From: Acidobacteriota bacterium
GTDB lineage: Bacteria > Acidobacteriota > Holophagae > Acanthopleuribacterales > Acanthopleuribacteraceae
Length of the DNA stretch: 64,000 nt
Assembly: GCA_030066195.1 (NCBI GenBank)
Contig: JASJCB010000051.1
Span: 1-64,000, forward strand
Direction of reading: 5' to 3'
The notes below the pieces were generated by a model that worked only from the letters and a program-made list of their open reading frames with translations, was not told where the DNA came from and made no database searches. The translations under genes were made by a program, and so were the position numbers. Below, piece by piece: positions 1-9,086 of this stretch; positions within the stretch are counted from its first letter, which is position 1, and the number at the start of each line of letters is the position of its first letter.

Positions 1-41
1 AATATCGATTCATGACGTTTTCATTTGTTCTCCGAGAAATC

Positions 42-75
42 CCCGTCTTGCTCGCAGGCAAGGCGGGTCTTTTTC
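42..75 (+). terminator. Rho-independent terminator of a gene left of the window
   Basis: CCCGTCTTGC (42-51) pairs with GCAAGGCGGG (58-67) across a six-base loop, with one G-U pair, and is followed by TCTTTTT. It closes a plus-strand transcript entering from the left. The stem is almost the same as that of the terminator at 36726-36758. Confidence 0.7.
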
Positions 76-101
76 AGATTCATGAATTGGAGTCGTAGGG
101 A

Positions 102-428
102 ATGACGCAACCAACAAATCACCCGATGGAATGGGAATCAATAATGAACGCTTTGCCCGAAGGGCATCTGTTTACGCCGTCCGGTATTGTCATGTTTGCG
201 GCAGATGGGGGGCTTTTGCCTGCAATCGATCAGATCAGGCTTAAATCAATGAAGTTTCGAATGAGATTGATGCTCGATCGGTTATCGAGAAAGAACGATT
301 TTCCAAGTGAGGGTGATGGCATGGTCGACATGGGGAACATTCCAGCACCTGGTTGGTTCACCTGGCGCTGGGTTGAGGCATTGAAGGGGAATGCCAAGAA
401 CCGGGGAGATTCAAAGAAAAAGGACTGA
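102..428 (+). CDS. Hypothetical protein, 108 aa
   Basis: I do not recognise this protein. The reading frame is open for 108 codons and has a modest GGAG at 89-92 ahead of the ATG. It lies just after a terminator and converges on the integrase gene at 705-2258. The product is a soluble mixed alpha/beta-looking chain with a basic C-terminus (GNAKNRGDSKKKD) and no signal peptide or membrane segment. A glycine/proline-containing stretch around residues 80-92 (GNIPAPGWFTWRW) could be a folded core motif. It may be a genuine small cargo gene of the integrated element or a chance frame; only the spacing and the start context support it. Confidence 0.35.
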   Translation: MTQPTNHPMEWESIMNALPEGHLFTPSGIVMFAADGGLLPAIDQIRLKSMKFRMRLMLDRLSRKNDFPSEGDGMVDMGNIPAPGWFTWRWVEALKGNAKNRGDSKKKD

Positions 429-458
429 TCCAAGCGGCTTGACCGCAATATAACCAAC

Positions 459-552
459 TGGCACGGACGTCCAAAATTTCCCGTGGGGCAATCAACGAAA
501 AGCGAAGCGGGTTGGTTGCCATGCGGGGTAAAAATTTTGGGCGTCCGTGCCA
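459..552. repeat. Long imperfect inverted repeat beside the integrase
   Basis: The left arm beginning TGGCACGGACGTCCAAAATT (459-478) is mirrored by the right arm ending ...TTTTGGGCGTCCGTGCCA (to 552), with one mismatch in the outer 21 bases. A looser inner match (CCCGTGGGGCAATCAAC against GTTGGTTGCCATGCGGG) continues the stem. The whole 94-bp block would fold into one cruciform or hairpin. No ORF of quality covers it. It could be a MITE-like or REP-like element, a bidirectional terminator for the converging genes at 102-428 and 705-2258, or part of the recombination site of the integrase. Confidence 0.7.
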
Positions 553-704
553 CTCTTCGGGGCCAAGTAGCCCGACCGATGCCTTCGCTAGTGGATTACC
601 CTCGGGGACCAGGCTAGCAACGCCTTCCGGGGTTTCTCCATCCGGGATTTTCCAACTTTGCCTCCATCTTCACCCCCAACTTTGCCAAAATAGTTATCGG
701 CTGT
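553..704. other. Non-coding gap downstream of the integrase
   Basis: Short stretch between the inverted repeat and the integrase stop codon. I see no tRNA, no convincing ORF and no clear attachment-site repeat in it. Confidence 0.4.
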
Positions 705-2258
705 TCATCCCGCGTTCACTTGCACGAAATTTTTCATTTGGCTTTGTTGCACTTGCCGCAATAAGCGCTGAGCCTCTTCGGCTTGCTTTTTGTAGAATGC
801 CAATTCAAAAGCCGTTTGATGCAGGTCGTTTTTTGCTTTTGTGAGCTCGGCTTTCAAATGGTCGATCACGCTTTGTTTTTCTTTCATCTTGAGGATTTCG
901 GCATACAAAGCGGCAGTTGCTTGGTCTTTCGGCTTCGGCAAAATGTCGCTCACCAGTTCCGGCACGTCTTCACCGCGTCGGTGTCTGTCACGTAATTCGA
1001 GGAATGCTTTTTCAATTCGGGCCAAGTAGGGACCGTCTTGTTTCGGATTGAAATCTTCCACGCAATAACCGTCCGTCACATCACCCGAGATATGATTGAC
1101 CAATGCTTTCAATACGGTTCGCGGTGTGTTGATGCCGTCGGCAAGACTGATGAAGGTTCGGCGCGTTGCGTGCGGTGTGAATTCGAATTCTTCCCCCATC
1201 CGATCGATAACGATCTGTTGCACTTCCCGATAAGCGCTGATGTGTTTTCCTTTATTGGTGAATGCCGTCGATGGTGTGGGGAAAACGTATTCGTTTTTGC
1301 GAACGGCCAACATTTCTTGAAGGATACCGAGCGCGTATTGGCAAATGGGCTTGATGTGCGTCTTTTTGTTTTTGACGATCTGACCGGGCAGTTTGAAGAA
1401 GCCAGCTTTCATATCTATGTATTTCCATTTCAACATGCGCGCTTCGCCGTTGCGCATCCCCAGGAACAGACTCAACAAATACACCTTGATGGTCCATTGC
1501 ATGCCGATGGTCAGGGTGGAATCATTTTTCAATTGCTCCAAGATGTCGATGAATTGGCCCAACCGTTGGAACGGGATCACAATTTTGTTAGGGTCCGTTT
1601 GGTAGATTTGATTTACCTTCATCAGGTTCAGCGGATTGCCTGGACAATCCAGTCCCTTGCTTTGGCAAAACTTCACGGCCGAATTCCAAGCAGCGCGGAA
1701 ATGATGCATCACGGTTCGGGCCGTATTAGCTGAAACGGTCTCTTCGATGTGGTTGCCTTTCATGGTGACCATGGAAATGTCGATCTCATGAAGCGGCGTG
1801 TCGATCCAATCCGCCAAGTGGACTTTCATACTCGATGCGTAACCGTAAATGGTCCTCGGCAGCAATTTGGCGTACTCAAAATGAAGCTCAAAGGCTTTGC
1901 GTACGGTCACCGCTTCAAGTGCCGATTTCTTCAGCGCGTAGGTGGTGCCGTTCTCGCTCTTTTCGATGACAACCTTCGTCGGGTCCTGGCCATCACGGCA
2001 AAGCAGCGACCAACGTTCGGCAATATCACGGGCTTCCTCGGGATTGAGGGCAGGATACTGCCCGATGGTAAACTTCCGCTGTGATTTGGTGACTCCCTTG
2101 ATGCGCTTCTCCAGGATGTAGGTCTTTGTTTTCTCGCCGATCACCATCTGGAAACCCGGCAACTCGGTATCGACCACGATCAACCGGTATCCTTTCCGCC
2201 GGTCAATCGACTGAATCAACTTCTTGGTAATCTTCGCCCTGCGCCTGCTCTTTTCCAT
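705..2258 (-). CDS. P4-type tyrosine recombinase / integrase
   Basis: Site-specific recombinase that would integrate or excise a genomic island by DNA strand exchange through a covalent phosphotyrosine. The 517-aa product has the N-terminal DUF4102 arm-binding domain (about 1-105, with TIGQYPALNPEEAR), a SAM-like core-binding domain (about 115-215) and the catalytic domain (about 230-420). The catalytic residues are all visible: Arg269 in GMRNGEAR, His363 and Arg366 in PHATRRTF, His389, and the nucleophile Tyr398 in TDGYCVED. It ends in an unusual glutamine- and lysine-rich coiled coil of about 80 residues. The start at 2258 has a good AAAGGAG. The upstream GAGTAA repeats may be its arm sites or operator. 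No target tRNA is visible, so the element's borders are unresolved. Confidence 0.93.
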   Translation of the reverse strand: MEKSRRRAKITKKLIQSIDRRKGYRLIVVDTELPGFQMVIGEKTKTYILEKRIKGVTKSQRKFTIGQYPALNPEEARDIAERWSLLCRDGQDPTKVVIEKSENGTTYALKKSALEAVTVRKAFELHFEYAKLLPRTIYGYASSMKVHLADWIDTPLHEIDISMVTMKGNHIEETVSANTARTVMHHFRAAWNSAVKFCQSKGLDCPGNPLNLMKVNQIYQTDPNKIVIPFQRLGQFIDILEQLKNDSTLTIGMQWTIKVYLLSLFLGMRNGEARMLKWKYIDMKAGFFKLPGQIVKNKKTHIKPICQYALGILQEMLAVRKNEYVFPTPSTAFTNKGKHISAYREVQQIVIDRMGEEFEFTPHATRRTFISLADGINTPRTVLKALVNHISGDVTDGYCVEDFNPKQDGPYLARIEKAFLELRDRHRRGEDVPELVSDILPKPKDQATAALYAEILKMKEKQSVIDHLKAELTKAKNDLHQTAFELAFYKKQAEEAQRLLRQVQQSQMKNFVQVNAG

Positions 2259-2311
2259 CGCTCACTCCTTTGCCGTGTGCGTCGTATGCGCGTCTCAAGA
2301 CGTGCAAATAC

Positions 2312-2421
2312 TGAGTAAGGGCGAGTAAGGTTCTTACTCGCGGCTTGCTTCGTATACGGGCAAAGTGCTCAAAGGAAACCGGTTGTGTGAACGATGAGTA
2401 AAGCAACGCAACCTTGAGTAA
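2312..2421. promoter_or_regulatory. GAGTAA repeat array and palindrome upstream of the integrase
   Basis: GAGTAA occurs in direct orientation at 2313, 2323, 2395 and 2416. One copy forms a perfect palindrome, GCGAGTAAG-GTT-CTTACTCGC (2321-2341). The position 50-160 bp upstream of the integrase start fits integrase arm-type sites or the operator of an excisionase/repressor. Confidence 0.5.
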
Positions 2422-2724
2422 TGCGGTCACACGTTATATATTTGGTGGAAGAAACCGCTTCCAAATCCAAGCTTGAATTAAGTACTCTGAAGCGTCTCGA
2501 AAAAAGGTTGAAAATGGGTGACCCTTTTTGACAGAGTATAACGATAGTTTGACTGGAAGGAGCGGCCGACAGCTGTTCCCACCCTATCGGCCGGAAATGT
2601 GGTCTTTGTATTAATCGCCGACCCTGCTCAACCGGCCCCCGTGTCTCCTAAACCTCTGGCAAATAAACCGAAGGGGCAAGACAGGTCCCCGTTCGGATGC
2701 GGTTGTGTAAAACCGCCGTTTATC
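2422..2724. other. Intergenic stretch between integrase and hydrolase
   Basis: About 300 bases with no supported gene. AT-rich runs near 2430-2540 suggest promoters for the two divergent neighbours, but no clear -35/-10 pair stands out. Confidence 0.4.
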
Positions 2725-2737
2725 AAGGAGTTTACCC

Positions 2738-4048
2738 ATGCGGATTACCGCCATGCTTCTTTTTGTTTTGACTACCTCGGCCGTTTGGGCCGGAACCGAA
2801 GACCTTCAATTTGTTTCTCCCGAGAGCGTCGGCATGTCCGGCGAACGCCTGGATCGCATCGACGACGTGATCGAACGCGCGATCGAAAACGGCGAGATTC
2901 CCATGGGCGCCGCCCTGGTTGCCCGTCACGGCAAGATCGTCTACCACCGTTTCTTCGGTGAGGCCGATGTGGCTTCCGGCAAGGAACTGGAAGAGGACGC
3001 CATTTTCCGTATTGCTTCCATGACCAAGGCCGTGACCTCCGTGGCCGCGATGATTTGTTTTGAAAAAGGCTACTTTCTGGCAGCCGACCCGCTTTCCAAG
3101 TACATCCCTGCTTTCGAGGGCAGTAAGGTGGCCGATATCGTAGACGGTCAAATCGTGGAACGCGACCCCGTTCGCCCCATCAACGTGGGCGATGTCCTGA
3201 CGCACCAGGCCGGTATGATCTACCAGCCCTTCTTCACCGGCCCGCTTGCCGACTTGTACCTGGAGCAGGGCGTTGCCGAAATCTTTCCATTCCGTCGTGA
3301 TGAGACCCTGGAAGCCTATGTCAACCGCTACGCCTCCCTGCCCATGTACACCGATCCGGGCGAAGAGGTGACCTACGGCGTGGCCACCGACGTATTGGGC
3401 CGCCTGGTAGAGGTCTGGTCCGGCATGCGCTTCGGCGATTTCTGCCAAAAGTACATCTTCGATCCGCTGGGCATGGAAGACACGTCTTACTTCCTGCCCG
3501 ACGGCAGCGACAAGGTCGACCGCATTCCCACCATGTACACCCAAACCGCGGAGGGCGGCTACGAACTTCGTCAAGAACCCGAGGTCGGCACGGAAATCGA
3601 CGGTCCGCGCCTGCTGGACTGCGGCGCCGCGGGTTTGTTGTCCACCCCGAGCGATTACTTCCGCTTCTGTCAGATGATTCTGAATGAGGGCGTCTTCAAC
3701 GGCAAGCGCATCCTCAGCCGCCGGGCCGTCGCCATGATGACGCAGAACCAGGTGGGCGATGTGCAACTACCCGACTTCCTGCGCATTTTGGGCGACAAGA
3801 CCGGCTTCGGCATGGCCCTGCGCACCGAGCGCGGTAACTGGGACGGTATGGAATCCCTCGGCACACTCAGCTTCGCGGGCATCTACTGGACGCGTTACTG
3901 GATCGATCCCAAGGAAGACCTGATCGTCATCGCCATGACCCAGGCGTACACCCTGGACCAGTCCGGTTTCACCCACCGCGTGAAAAACGCGGCCTACAGC
4001 GCCCTGGATACCTACGGCAAACCCACCAAGGACCGCTTCAAGAAGTAA
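2738..4048 (+). CDS. Exported serine hydrolase, beta-lactamase/EstB family
   Basis: Member of the class C beta-lactamase-like serine hydrolases (Pfam beta-lactamase), which includes esterases and D-aminopeptidases. The substrate cannot be told from the sequence. The 436-aa protein starts with a signal peptide (MRITAMLLFVLTTSAVWA), so it acts in the periplasm or outside. The nucleophile motif SxxK is SMTK at 94-97. The second motif, YxN in true beta-lactamases, is Y213-G-V here, as in many esterase-type relatives. LTHQAGM (154-160) is the usual family signature. The start is set by AAGGAG at 2725-2730. The gene stands alone and is followed by a stable hairpin. The altered YxN argues for an esterase or peptidase rather than an antibiotic-resistance enzyme. 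Confidence 0.88.
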   Translation: MRITAMLLFVLTTSAVWAGTEDLQFVSPESVGMSGERLDRIDDVIERAIENGEIPMGAALVARHGKIVYHRFFGEADVASGKELEEDAIFRIASMTKAVTSVAAMICFEKGYFLAADPLSKYIPAFEGSKVADIVDGQIVERDPVRPINVGDVLTHQAGMIYQPFFTGPLADLYLEQGVAEIFPFRRDETLEAYVNRYASLPMYTDPGEEVTYGVATDVLGRLVEVWSGMRFGDFCQKYIFDPLGMEDTSYFLPDGSDKVDRIPTMYTQTAEGGYELRQEPEVGTEIDGPRLLDCGAAGLLSTPSDYFRFCQMILNEGVFNGKRILSRRAVAMMTQNQVGDVQLPDFLRILGDKTGFGMALRTERGNWDGMESLGTLSFAGIYWTRYWIDPKEDLIVIAMTQAYTLDQSGFTHRVKNAAYSALDTYGKPTKDRFKK

Positions 4049-4056
4049 ACCGAACA

Positions 4057-4078
4057 GGCGCACCCGGAAGGGTGCGCC
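4057..4078 (+). terminator. Strong hairpin after the serine hydrolase
   Basis: GGCGCACCC (4057-4065), loop GGAA, GGGTGCGCC (4070-4078) is a perfect nine-pair stem. It lacks a T-tract, so termination may be weak or factor-assisted. Confidence 0.55.
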
Positions 4079-4175
4079 CCCAACGCATCTGAGGGTTCAT
4101 TTCATTCAAAGACGGGGCGCCTTTCGCGGCTTGAGCCGACCCATGTAAAAATAACCCTATCCCGTGGCTTCACTG

Positions 4176-4181
4176 TATAAT
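4176..4181 (+). promoter_or_regulatory. Candidate -10 box for the ATPase-NACHT operon
   Basis: A consensus TATAAT lies 33 bases before the ATG at 4215. No good -35 box is visible. If used, it rules out translation from the upstream GTG at 4164. Confidence 0.4.
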
Positions 4182-4214
4182 GAGCCTTGGAAGCTCCTTA
4201 CAAGGACGGTTGCC

Positions 4215-5558
4215 ATGCTGGACCAAACCATTTCGTATCCCATCGATCAGATCGATTTGATCCCCCGCGCTTGCGATCCCGCTGAACCACTGGGGCCCGG
4301 CGATTCGCGCTATGCGGACTGGGATGAATTACGACAGGGTATCGGCAGCGGCGACTTGATCCAGGACATGATGCGCACTAACGGGGCGTTCCATCAGGGT
4401 TGTCTGTGCGGCCATCGCGGATGCGGAAAGTCCACCGAACTGCTGCGTCTCAAGGATTGGGCCGATAAGAACGGGTTTTTAGCGGTACGAGCCGAGGTAG
4501 ACGTCCATTTCGGCTTGATAGATCTACAATTTTCGGACCTTTTTCTTCTGGCAGGCACGGCAGTGGAAGAAGCCATGGCCGCATTCGACAAGCCGCTGCC
4601 TCAAAAACTGCTGGGCGATGTCGTTTCCTGGTTTGCCGATATCATCCGCGAGGATAAGGACGTGACCGGATCTGAACTGAAGACCGAAGCCACGGCTCAG
4701 TTAGGCGGCAATCTTTTTGGTTTGGCAAAACTTCTCGCCAAGTTTACCGCCGGTGTCAAGGCAGGCTCGGAACATGTCCTTAAGGTAAGGTCTCGCATCC
4801 AAAATTATCCCGACAGCTTGATCCACCTAACCAACAATCTGCTGGATGCTGCCAATAAAGCACTGGAGGAATCCGGCCGAGAGCGCGGCTTATTATTGAT
4901 TTTCGACAATTTAGACCGCTTCAATCCGGACTGCATCGACAAAGTACTCTTTCGCTCAGCCGAGTTGATACGCAAGTTGCGCTCTCATGCCGTTTTTTCC
5001 ATCCCGATCGGTTTGGAACTAGACCCTCTCTCCGGGCCGATCCAAGATCATTATGGGTTTTCCGTGGTGCTGCCCATGCTGGCTTTACGCCAGGCGCACC
5101 ACCCTTGGGATGAAAACGTGGCGGCTTCACGATATCGGGACGATGCGGTGGAACTTGTCCGCAAGGGATTGGCCAAACGCATAGACCTGGGCGCTTTATT
5201 CGAATCAATAGAGGATGTGGACCTGTTGATCAAATACAGCGGGGGCTGCATCCGTGACCTGATGCATCTTTTGAAAATGTCCTATCGCTATAATACGGGT
5301 CCCAAAATCGATCATCGGGCGGTGACCCGCGCGGTTCAATCCATGCAAGCCGCCTATGTGCGTCGCTTACAAAAAAGAGATTATGAGGGGCTGGCCAGGG
5401 TTGCGGTAGAAAAGACGAAATTACATGACGATGTCGATCGGTTTCTCTATCATCGCTATGCTCTGGAGTACCAGGGTACTGACGGGATTCCATGGCTCGA
5501 TGTTCATCCGTTGATTGTGGAAATCAAGGAGTTCCGCAATGCTCTCGACACGGAATAG
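4215..5558 (+). CDS. P-loop ATPase partner of the NACHT protein
   Basis: Soluble P-loop NTPase of 447 aa. Walker A is GHRGCGKS at 66-73 and Walker B is LLLIFDN around 226-232, with an Arg-rich helix after it, as in AAA/KAP/STAND-like ATPases. The ATG at 4215 is preferred over the GTG at 4164 because it has AAGGA at 4202-4206 and the longer form would run through a TATAAT box. There is no recognisable effector domain, signal peptide or membrane helix. The gene overlaps the NACHT gene by 20 bases, so translation is probably coupled. Such two-ATPase pairs occur in bacterial conflict systems. A role as sensor or regulator of the downstream NACHT protein is inference; the substrate and trigger are unknown. 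Confidence 0.75.
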   Translation: MLDQTISYPIDQIDLIPRACDPAEPLGPGDSRYADWDELRQGIGSGDLIQDMMRTNGAFHQGCLCGHRGCGKSTELLRLKDWADKNGFLAVRAEVDVHFGLIDLQFSDLFLLAGTAVEEAMAAFDKPLPQKLLGDVVSWFADIIREDKDVTGSELKTEATAQLGGNLFGLAKLLAKFTAGVKAGSEHVLKVRSRIQNYPDSLIHLTNNLLDAANKALEESGRERGLLLIFDNLDRFNPDCIDKVLFRSAELIRKLRSHAVFSIPIGLELDPLSGPIQDHYGFSVVLPMLALRQAHHPWDENVAASRYRDDAVELVRKGLAKRIDLGALFESIEDVDLLIKYSGGCIRDLMHLLKMSYRYNTGPKIDHRAVTRAVQSMQAAYVRRLQKRDYEGLARVAVEKTKLHDDVDRFLYHRYALEYQGTDGIPWLDVHPLIVEIKEFRNALDTE

Positions 5559-7875
5559 AACAGAACGGCCCCATGTCCCGGAACACTTTCAGGAAGAATA
5601 CCTTGCATTGGAGAAAGTGGTCCTGGCCGGCATGGACCGCTTTACCTTCCTGCCCGTGGCTTGTGACCAGGATTTCCTGGTGACTTACGGTATCGTATAT
5701 ACCTTGAAAACTGAGCTGGCCAAAATGGGGCGTCGTTTATATGTTCTGTATCTGAGCGACGGTGATGCTGACCTGGTTTATCGATTGTTACAAGAGGCAT
5801 CGAATTACGATGTGTTCCTTGTTCGTGGTTTCGGGTCCGTTTTCGGAAGTATGGAACCCCAAAAGGTTCTGAAGGGCAAGCGTCATCCCTTCTGGGATAT
5901 GTTGAATCAGGAAAGATCGTTGATCCTGAGGAAGATTGCCAAACCCTTGATCTTCCTGGCTGATCCTTGGACCATTCAGATGATGCAGGAAGAGGCTCCC
6001 GATTTTTACGATATTTATACAGCTGAATTTCGTTTTGTGGGTTCCCCGGGAGAAACGGAGGAACAATTCCTGTTTCGCCGTGATCTGGGCGTGAAATTGG
6101 CCGAATATTTTCAACCGACTGATTGGATGGGGCTGATGGGCCGCGATCTACAGGAAACACCGCCGGCGATTGCCGATATCTATGTGCCCTTGAAGTTCGA
6201 GGACGGCGGTCCTGATTTTGAAACCATTCTACGAACGAGTCTGACCGAACAGTCGAACAGCTTGACTATCACCGGGCCGCCCGGCTCGGGCAAATCGACG
6301 CTGATCCGGTATCTGATTCATGCAATGGGTGGAAAATCGGAAAACCCGATTACCGAAATCGTCGGCCGCCCTATTCCCATCCCCCTCATTCTTAGAGAAA
6401 TATCGAGGGATTTCGAAATAACCGTCGATTCATGCCTCTCCTGGTGGTGTGATCATATGACCGGTCTCTTGGGAATGGAAGTGGATCTCGATCTAATGCG
6501 GACGTTGGTCAACCGTCGTACCTGTTTTTGGCTTGTGGACGGTTTCGATGAAGTTCATCATCGCACCAGAGAAAACCTCTATAAGCAACTTTTTTTACCC
6601 ATTTACAATGCCGGCCAATGGGTTCTGGTTACTGGAAGACCCGCAGAAACCAATCTCGAGTTTGTCAACACGACCAGGACCTTGTTAGGGAAACCCGCAT
6701 CCGTCCCAAGGCTTACGATCAGACCTTTCGATAGAGAGGCGGTAAGGTTGTTTAGTCGGAAGTGGTTTTTTTTGAGAGCAAAAACCCCCGAATCGGCGGA
6801 ACAAAAGGCCGACCGTTTCCTTCAAGCACTTGCCAGGAACCATGCTCTTTTCAGCCTGGGTAGTCGCCCGGTGTTTTTGACCATGTCGGCGATCGTCCAT
6901 GAGACGATCGACAAGCCCCCAACCACGCGCGCGGAGGCCTATGGGGCAATCGTAACGGCTTACCTCGATACATTGGATACGGTTCGCAAGCTTCACGAAC
7001 GCTTGGGAGAAGATGTATTGCCTAATTGGCCCCTCATCGAGAAAATGAGGGTATTGGAGGAGTTGGCGCATGCTTACCACAAAGGCGGTCCCTCCTTTTC
7101 GCGATCTTACACGGGGATGGTTCGTGTTCAGGAGAACAATCTCTTGCGGATACTTCGAGGGATAATCAGCGGCTTGGGTGAAGAAAGACCCGATTTCTCA
7201 TTCGCCAGGGCCCTTGCGGAAGATCCCGAGGATTTGGCAAAGCGTGTTTTGAGCTACTTTTTATCGCGAACCGGATTGATCATAGAAACTGCATACAAGT
7301 CTTACCAATTCAGCCACCTGACTATCCAGGAATACCTGACTGCTCGCTCGCTTTTTCGCGGACAGATCAAACACCGCTCCGATGCTGTCAGTTATTTTAA
7401 AAAGGAACTGATTGTTCATCTGAATGAAGACACCTGGCGGGAAGTCGCCCATCTGTTTTTTGCAATCGATGCAATAGAAGGCGCCGGCGCTAAAGATAAT
7501 TTGCTCGAGGCTTTGGTTCCAGAACCGGATACACCATACTATGACGGCTTCGTCATCTTCTGGTTCCATTTACTCAATAACGGTGAAGCTACATTGAGTC
7601 AGAATTATCGGGAGAACGCTCTGGCCCGATTGATCCAATTACTCCTCCCTGTCGGTGAACAGTTTCTTATGGGTTTGGAAAAAGAGAGCTGGCGACTATT
7701 TCGGAAAAAACCGATCTCCTTCAGGGATCTACCCACGCCGCTTCAAGAAGCTCAATTCAAAAGAGCAGCCCGTAGGTTGCTATATCTACTTGGAGAGAAA
7801 GCCTATCTAAAACATTTCGATTGGCCGGGAATCAAAGCAGGACTACCCTTTTTATTCGAACCTTTATCGCCCTAG
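5539..7875 (+). CDS. NACHT-type STAND NTPase, probable defence protein
   Basis: Large signalling ATPase of 778 aa. Residues 20-200 form an N-terminal domain with GRRLYVLYLSDGDADLVYRL and a later APDFYDIYTAEFRF segment. This resembles the degenerate ATPase-like region found at the front of many bacterial TPR/STAND proteins. The NACHT core follows: Walker A GPPGSGKS at 246-253, Walker B LVDGFDE at 332-338, and the typical distal FSHLTIQEYLTAR near 590. The C-terminal 170 residues are a helical sensor-like tail with no obvious repeats. The start at 5539 has AAGGAG at 5526-5531 and overlaps the preceding gene. NACHT proteins of bacteria include anti-phage systems (Avs and bNACHT families), so a defence role is likely but unproven. 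No nuclease, TIR or membrane effector is visible. Confidence 0.82.
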   Translation: MLSTRNRTERPHVPEHFQEEYLALEKVVLAGMDRFTFLPVACDQDFLVTYGIVYTLKTELAKMGRRLYVLYLSDGDADLVYRLLQEASNYDVFLVRGFGSVFGSMEPQKVLKGKRHPFWDMLNQERSLILRKIAKPLIFLADPWTIQMMQEEAPDFYDIYTAEFRFVGSPGETEEQFLFRRDLGVKLAEYFQPTDWMGLMGRDLQETPPAIADIYVPLKFEDGGPDFETILRTSLTEQSNSLTITGPPGSGKSTLIRYLIHAMGGKSENPITEIVGRPIPIPLILREISRDFEITVDSCLSWWCDHMTGLLGMEVDLDLMRTLVNRRTCFWLVDGFDEVHHRTRENLYKQLFLPIYNAGQWVLVTGRPAETNLEFVNTTRTLLGKPASVPRLTIRPFDREAVRLFSRKWFFLRAKTPESAEQKADRFLQALARNHALFSLGSRPVFLTMSAIVHETIDKPPTTRAEAYGAIVTAYLDTLDTVRKLHERLGEDVLPNWPLIEKMRVLEELAHAYHKGGPSFSRSYTGMVRVQENNLLRILRGIISGLGEERPDFSFARALAEDPEDLAKRVLSYFLSRTGLIIETAYKSYQFSHLTIQEYLTARSLFRGQIKHRSDAVSYFKKELIVHLNEDTWREVAHLFFAIDAIEGAGAKDNLLEALVPEPDTPYYDGFVIFWFHLLNNGEATLSQNYRENALARLIQLLLPVGEQFLMGLEKESWRLFRKKPISFRDLPTPLQEAQFKRAARRLLYLLGEKAYLKHFDWPGIKAGLPFLFEPLSP

Positions 7876-7907
7876 ATTTTTCGAGATTTTCAGACCCCGG
7901 CCGATGC

Positions 7908-9086
7908 TCATTCCAACAGGTAGATCAGCGTATCGTCCAGATGAGCGCGCCAGTTGCCCCAACTGTGGCCGTCGTTGACCTCGAGCAACTTGTGCGTGTA
8001 ACCCTTTTCCTTCAGAATACCGCCTAATTCACGCGCGGATTCCAGCACATCGCCGATGGTGCCGGTGAGGATGAAATGCCGGGTATCGGTGGCCTTGCGA
8101 CTGCGATAGAGTTCCACCACGGGTTTGCCCAACCACATGGCCGGACTGTGCGTTGCAATCAGGGCAAACGTGTCCGCGTGTGCGATTCCCATATAAGACG
8201 TAAAGATGCCGCCCAGGGAAGTCCCCATGATCATCCGTCCCTTGGGTGTCTCGATGGTGCGGTAGGCGCCGTCGATCGAAGGCACCAACTCCTCGGCGAT
8301 AAAGCGGGCGTAGCTAACATAGTCTTTGGCATATTCGGTCTCGCGCCGGTTGTCCTTGCTTTTGACATTGCGCGGATCGATAAACACCGCGATCACGGGC
8401 GGGATCTTCTTTTCAGCGATCAAGTTGTCCAGCACGATCACCATGCTGCCCATGGCGTTATGGGCATAATCCTGGCCGTCGGTTACATAGATGACATGCA
8501 ATCCGTCGTCGCCCTTGTCGGTGTACCCGGCGGGCGTGTAAACCTTGCAGGCCACGTCGTAGCCCATGATTTTACTGCTCGCGGTCAATGATGTCATGCT
8601 GCCCCGAGGCACCCCGTCCTTGCGCACGACCCAGGGCGAAGGCCGCCAATCGGGCATGGCCAGTACGGAATTGGGACCGTAGCCGCCGACTTGTTGACGC
8701 GGATTGGCCTCGTCGATCATCCACTTACCGCCGTTGATGACCACCTTGTAATCCAGGCGGGCGTTCTTGGGAAAGCTTGCGGTCGCCCGCCAAACGCCGC
8801 TTTTGCCCAACTGTACGCCCTTGTACGGATCAGTCTTGCGCCAACGGTTGAAATCGCCGACCCAGTGCACCGAGTTAACCGGTCGATCCTCCTCGGTTTC
8901 GCGATACAGAAACACCACGCGCTCACCGGCCACAAAGGGGATTTTGCCCTTGTCCTTCAAGGCATCGAACAGAGCGTGCAATTGAGCCTGGTGTTCCGGT
9001 GCGGATAACGCTTCCAGGCGGGTCATCAGTTGATCATAGGTGCCGGGTAGTTCCATAAGCACCAAAAGGAGCAGGGTCGGTATCAT
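7908..9086 (-). CDS. Exported enterochelin-esterase-like hydrolase
   Basis: Putative serine esterase of the esterase D / Fes-like alpha/beta-hydrolase family, 392 aa. A short hydrophobic N-terminus (MIPTLLLLVLM) suggests export. Residues about 50-145 form an immunoglobulin-like CBM48/E-set domain (VHWVGDFNRW), as in Fes and related esterases. The catalytic domain spans 165-390 with nucleophile Ser290 in MGTSLGG and His374 in NDGHSWGNWR. The acid is probably an Asp near 330-350. Natural substrates of this group are siderophore esters, feruloyl esters or other acyl esters, and none can be chosen here. The ATG is preceded by AAGGGG. The first codons and the upstream region recur at 12160-12270, showing that this gene start was duplicated. 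Confidence 0.85.
   Translation of the reverse strand: MIPTLLLLVLMELPGTYDQLMTRLEALSAPEHQAQLHALFDALKDKGKIPFVAGERVVFLYRETEEDRPVNSVHWVGDFNRWRKTDPYKGVQLGKSGVWRATASFPKNARLDYKVVINGGKWMIDEANPRQQVGGYGPNSVLAMPDWRPSPWVVRKDGVPRGSMTSLTASSKIMGYDVACKVYTPAGYTDKGDDGLHVIYVTDGQDYAHNAMGSMVIVLDNLIAEKKIPPVIAVFIDPRNVKSKDNRRETEYAKDYVSYARFIAEELVPSIDGAYRTIETPKGRMIMGTSLGGIFTSYMGIAHADTFALIATHSPAMWLGKPVVELYRSRKATDTRHFILTGTIGDVLESARELGGILKEKGYTHKLLEVNDGHSWGNWRAHLDDTLIYLLE

Noticed and set aside
512..844. 110-aa ORF overlapping the integrase end
   Set aside because: Antisense to the integrase and crosses the inverted repeat; Ser/Pro-rich shadow frame.
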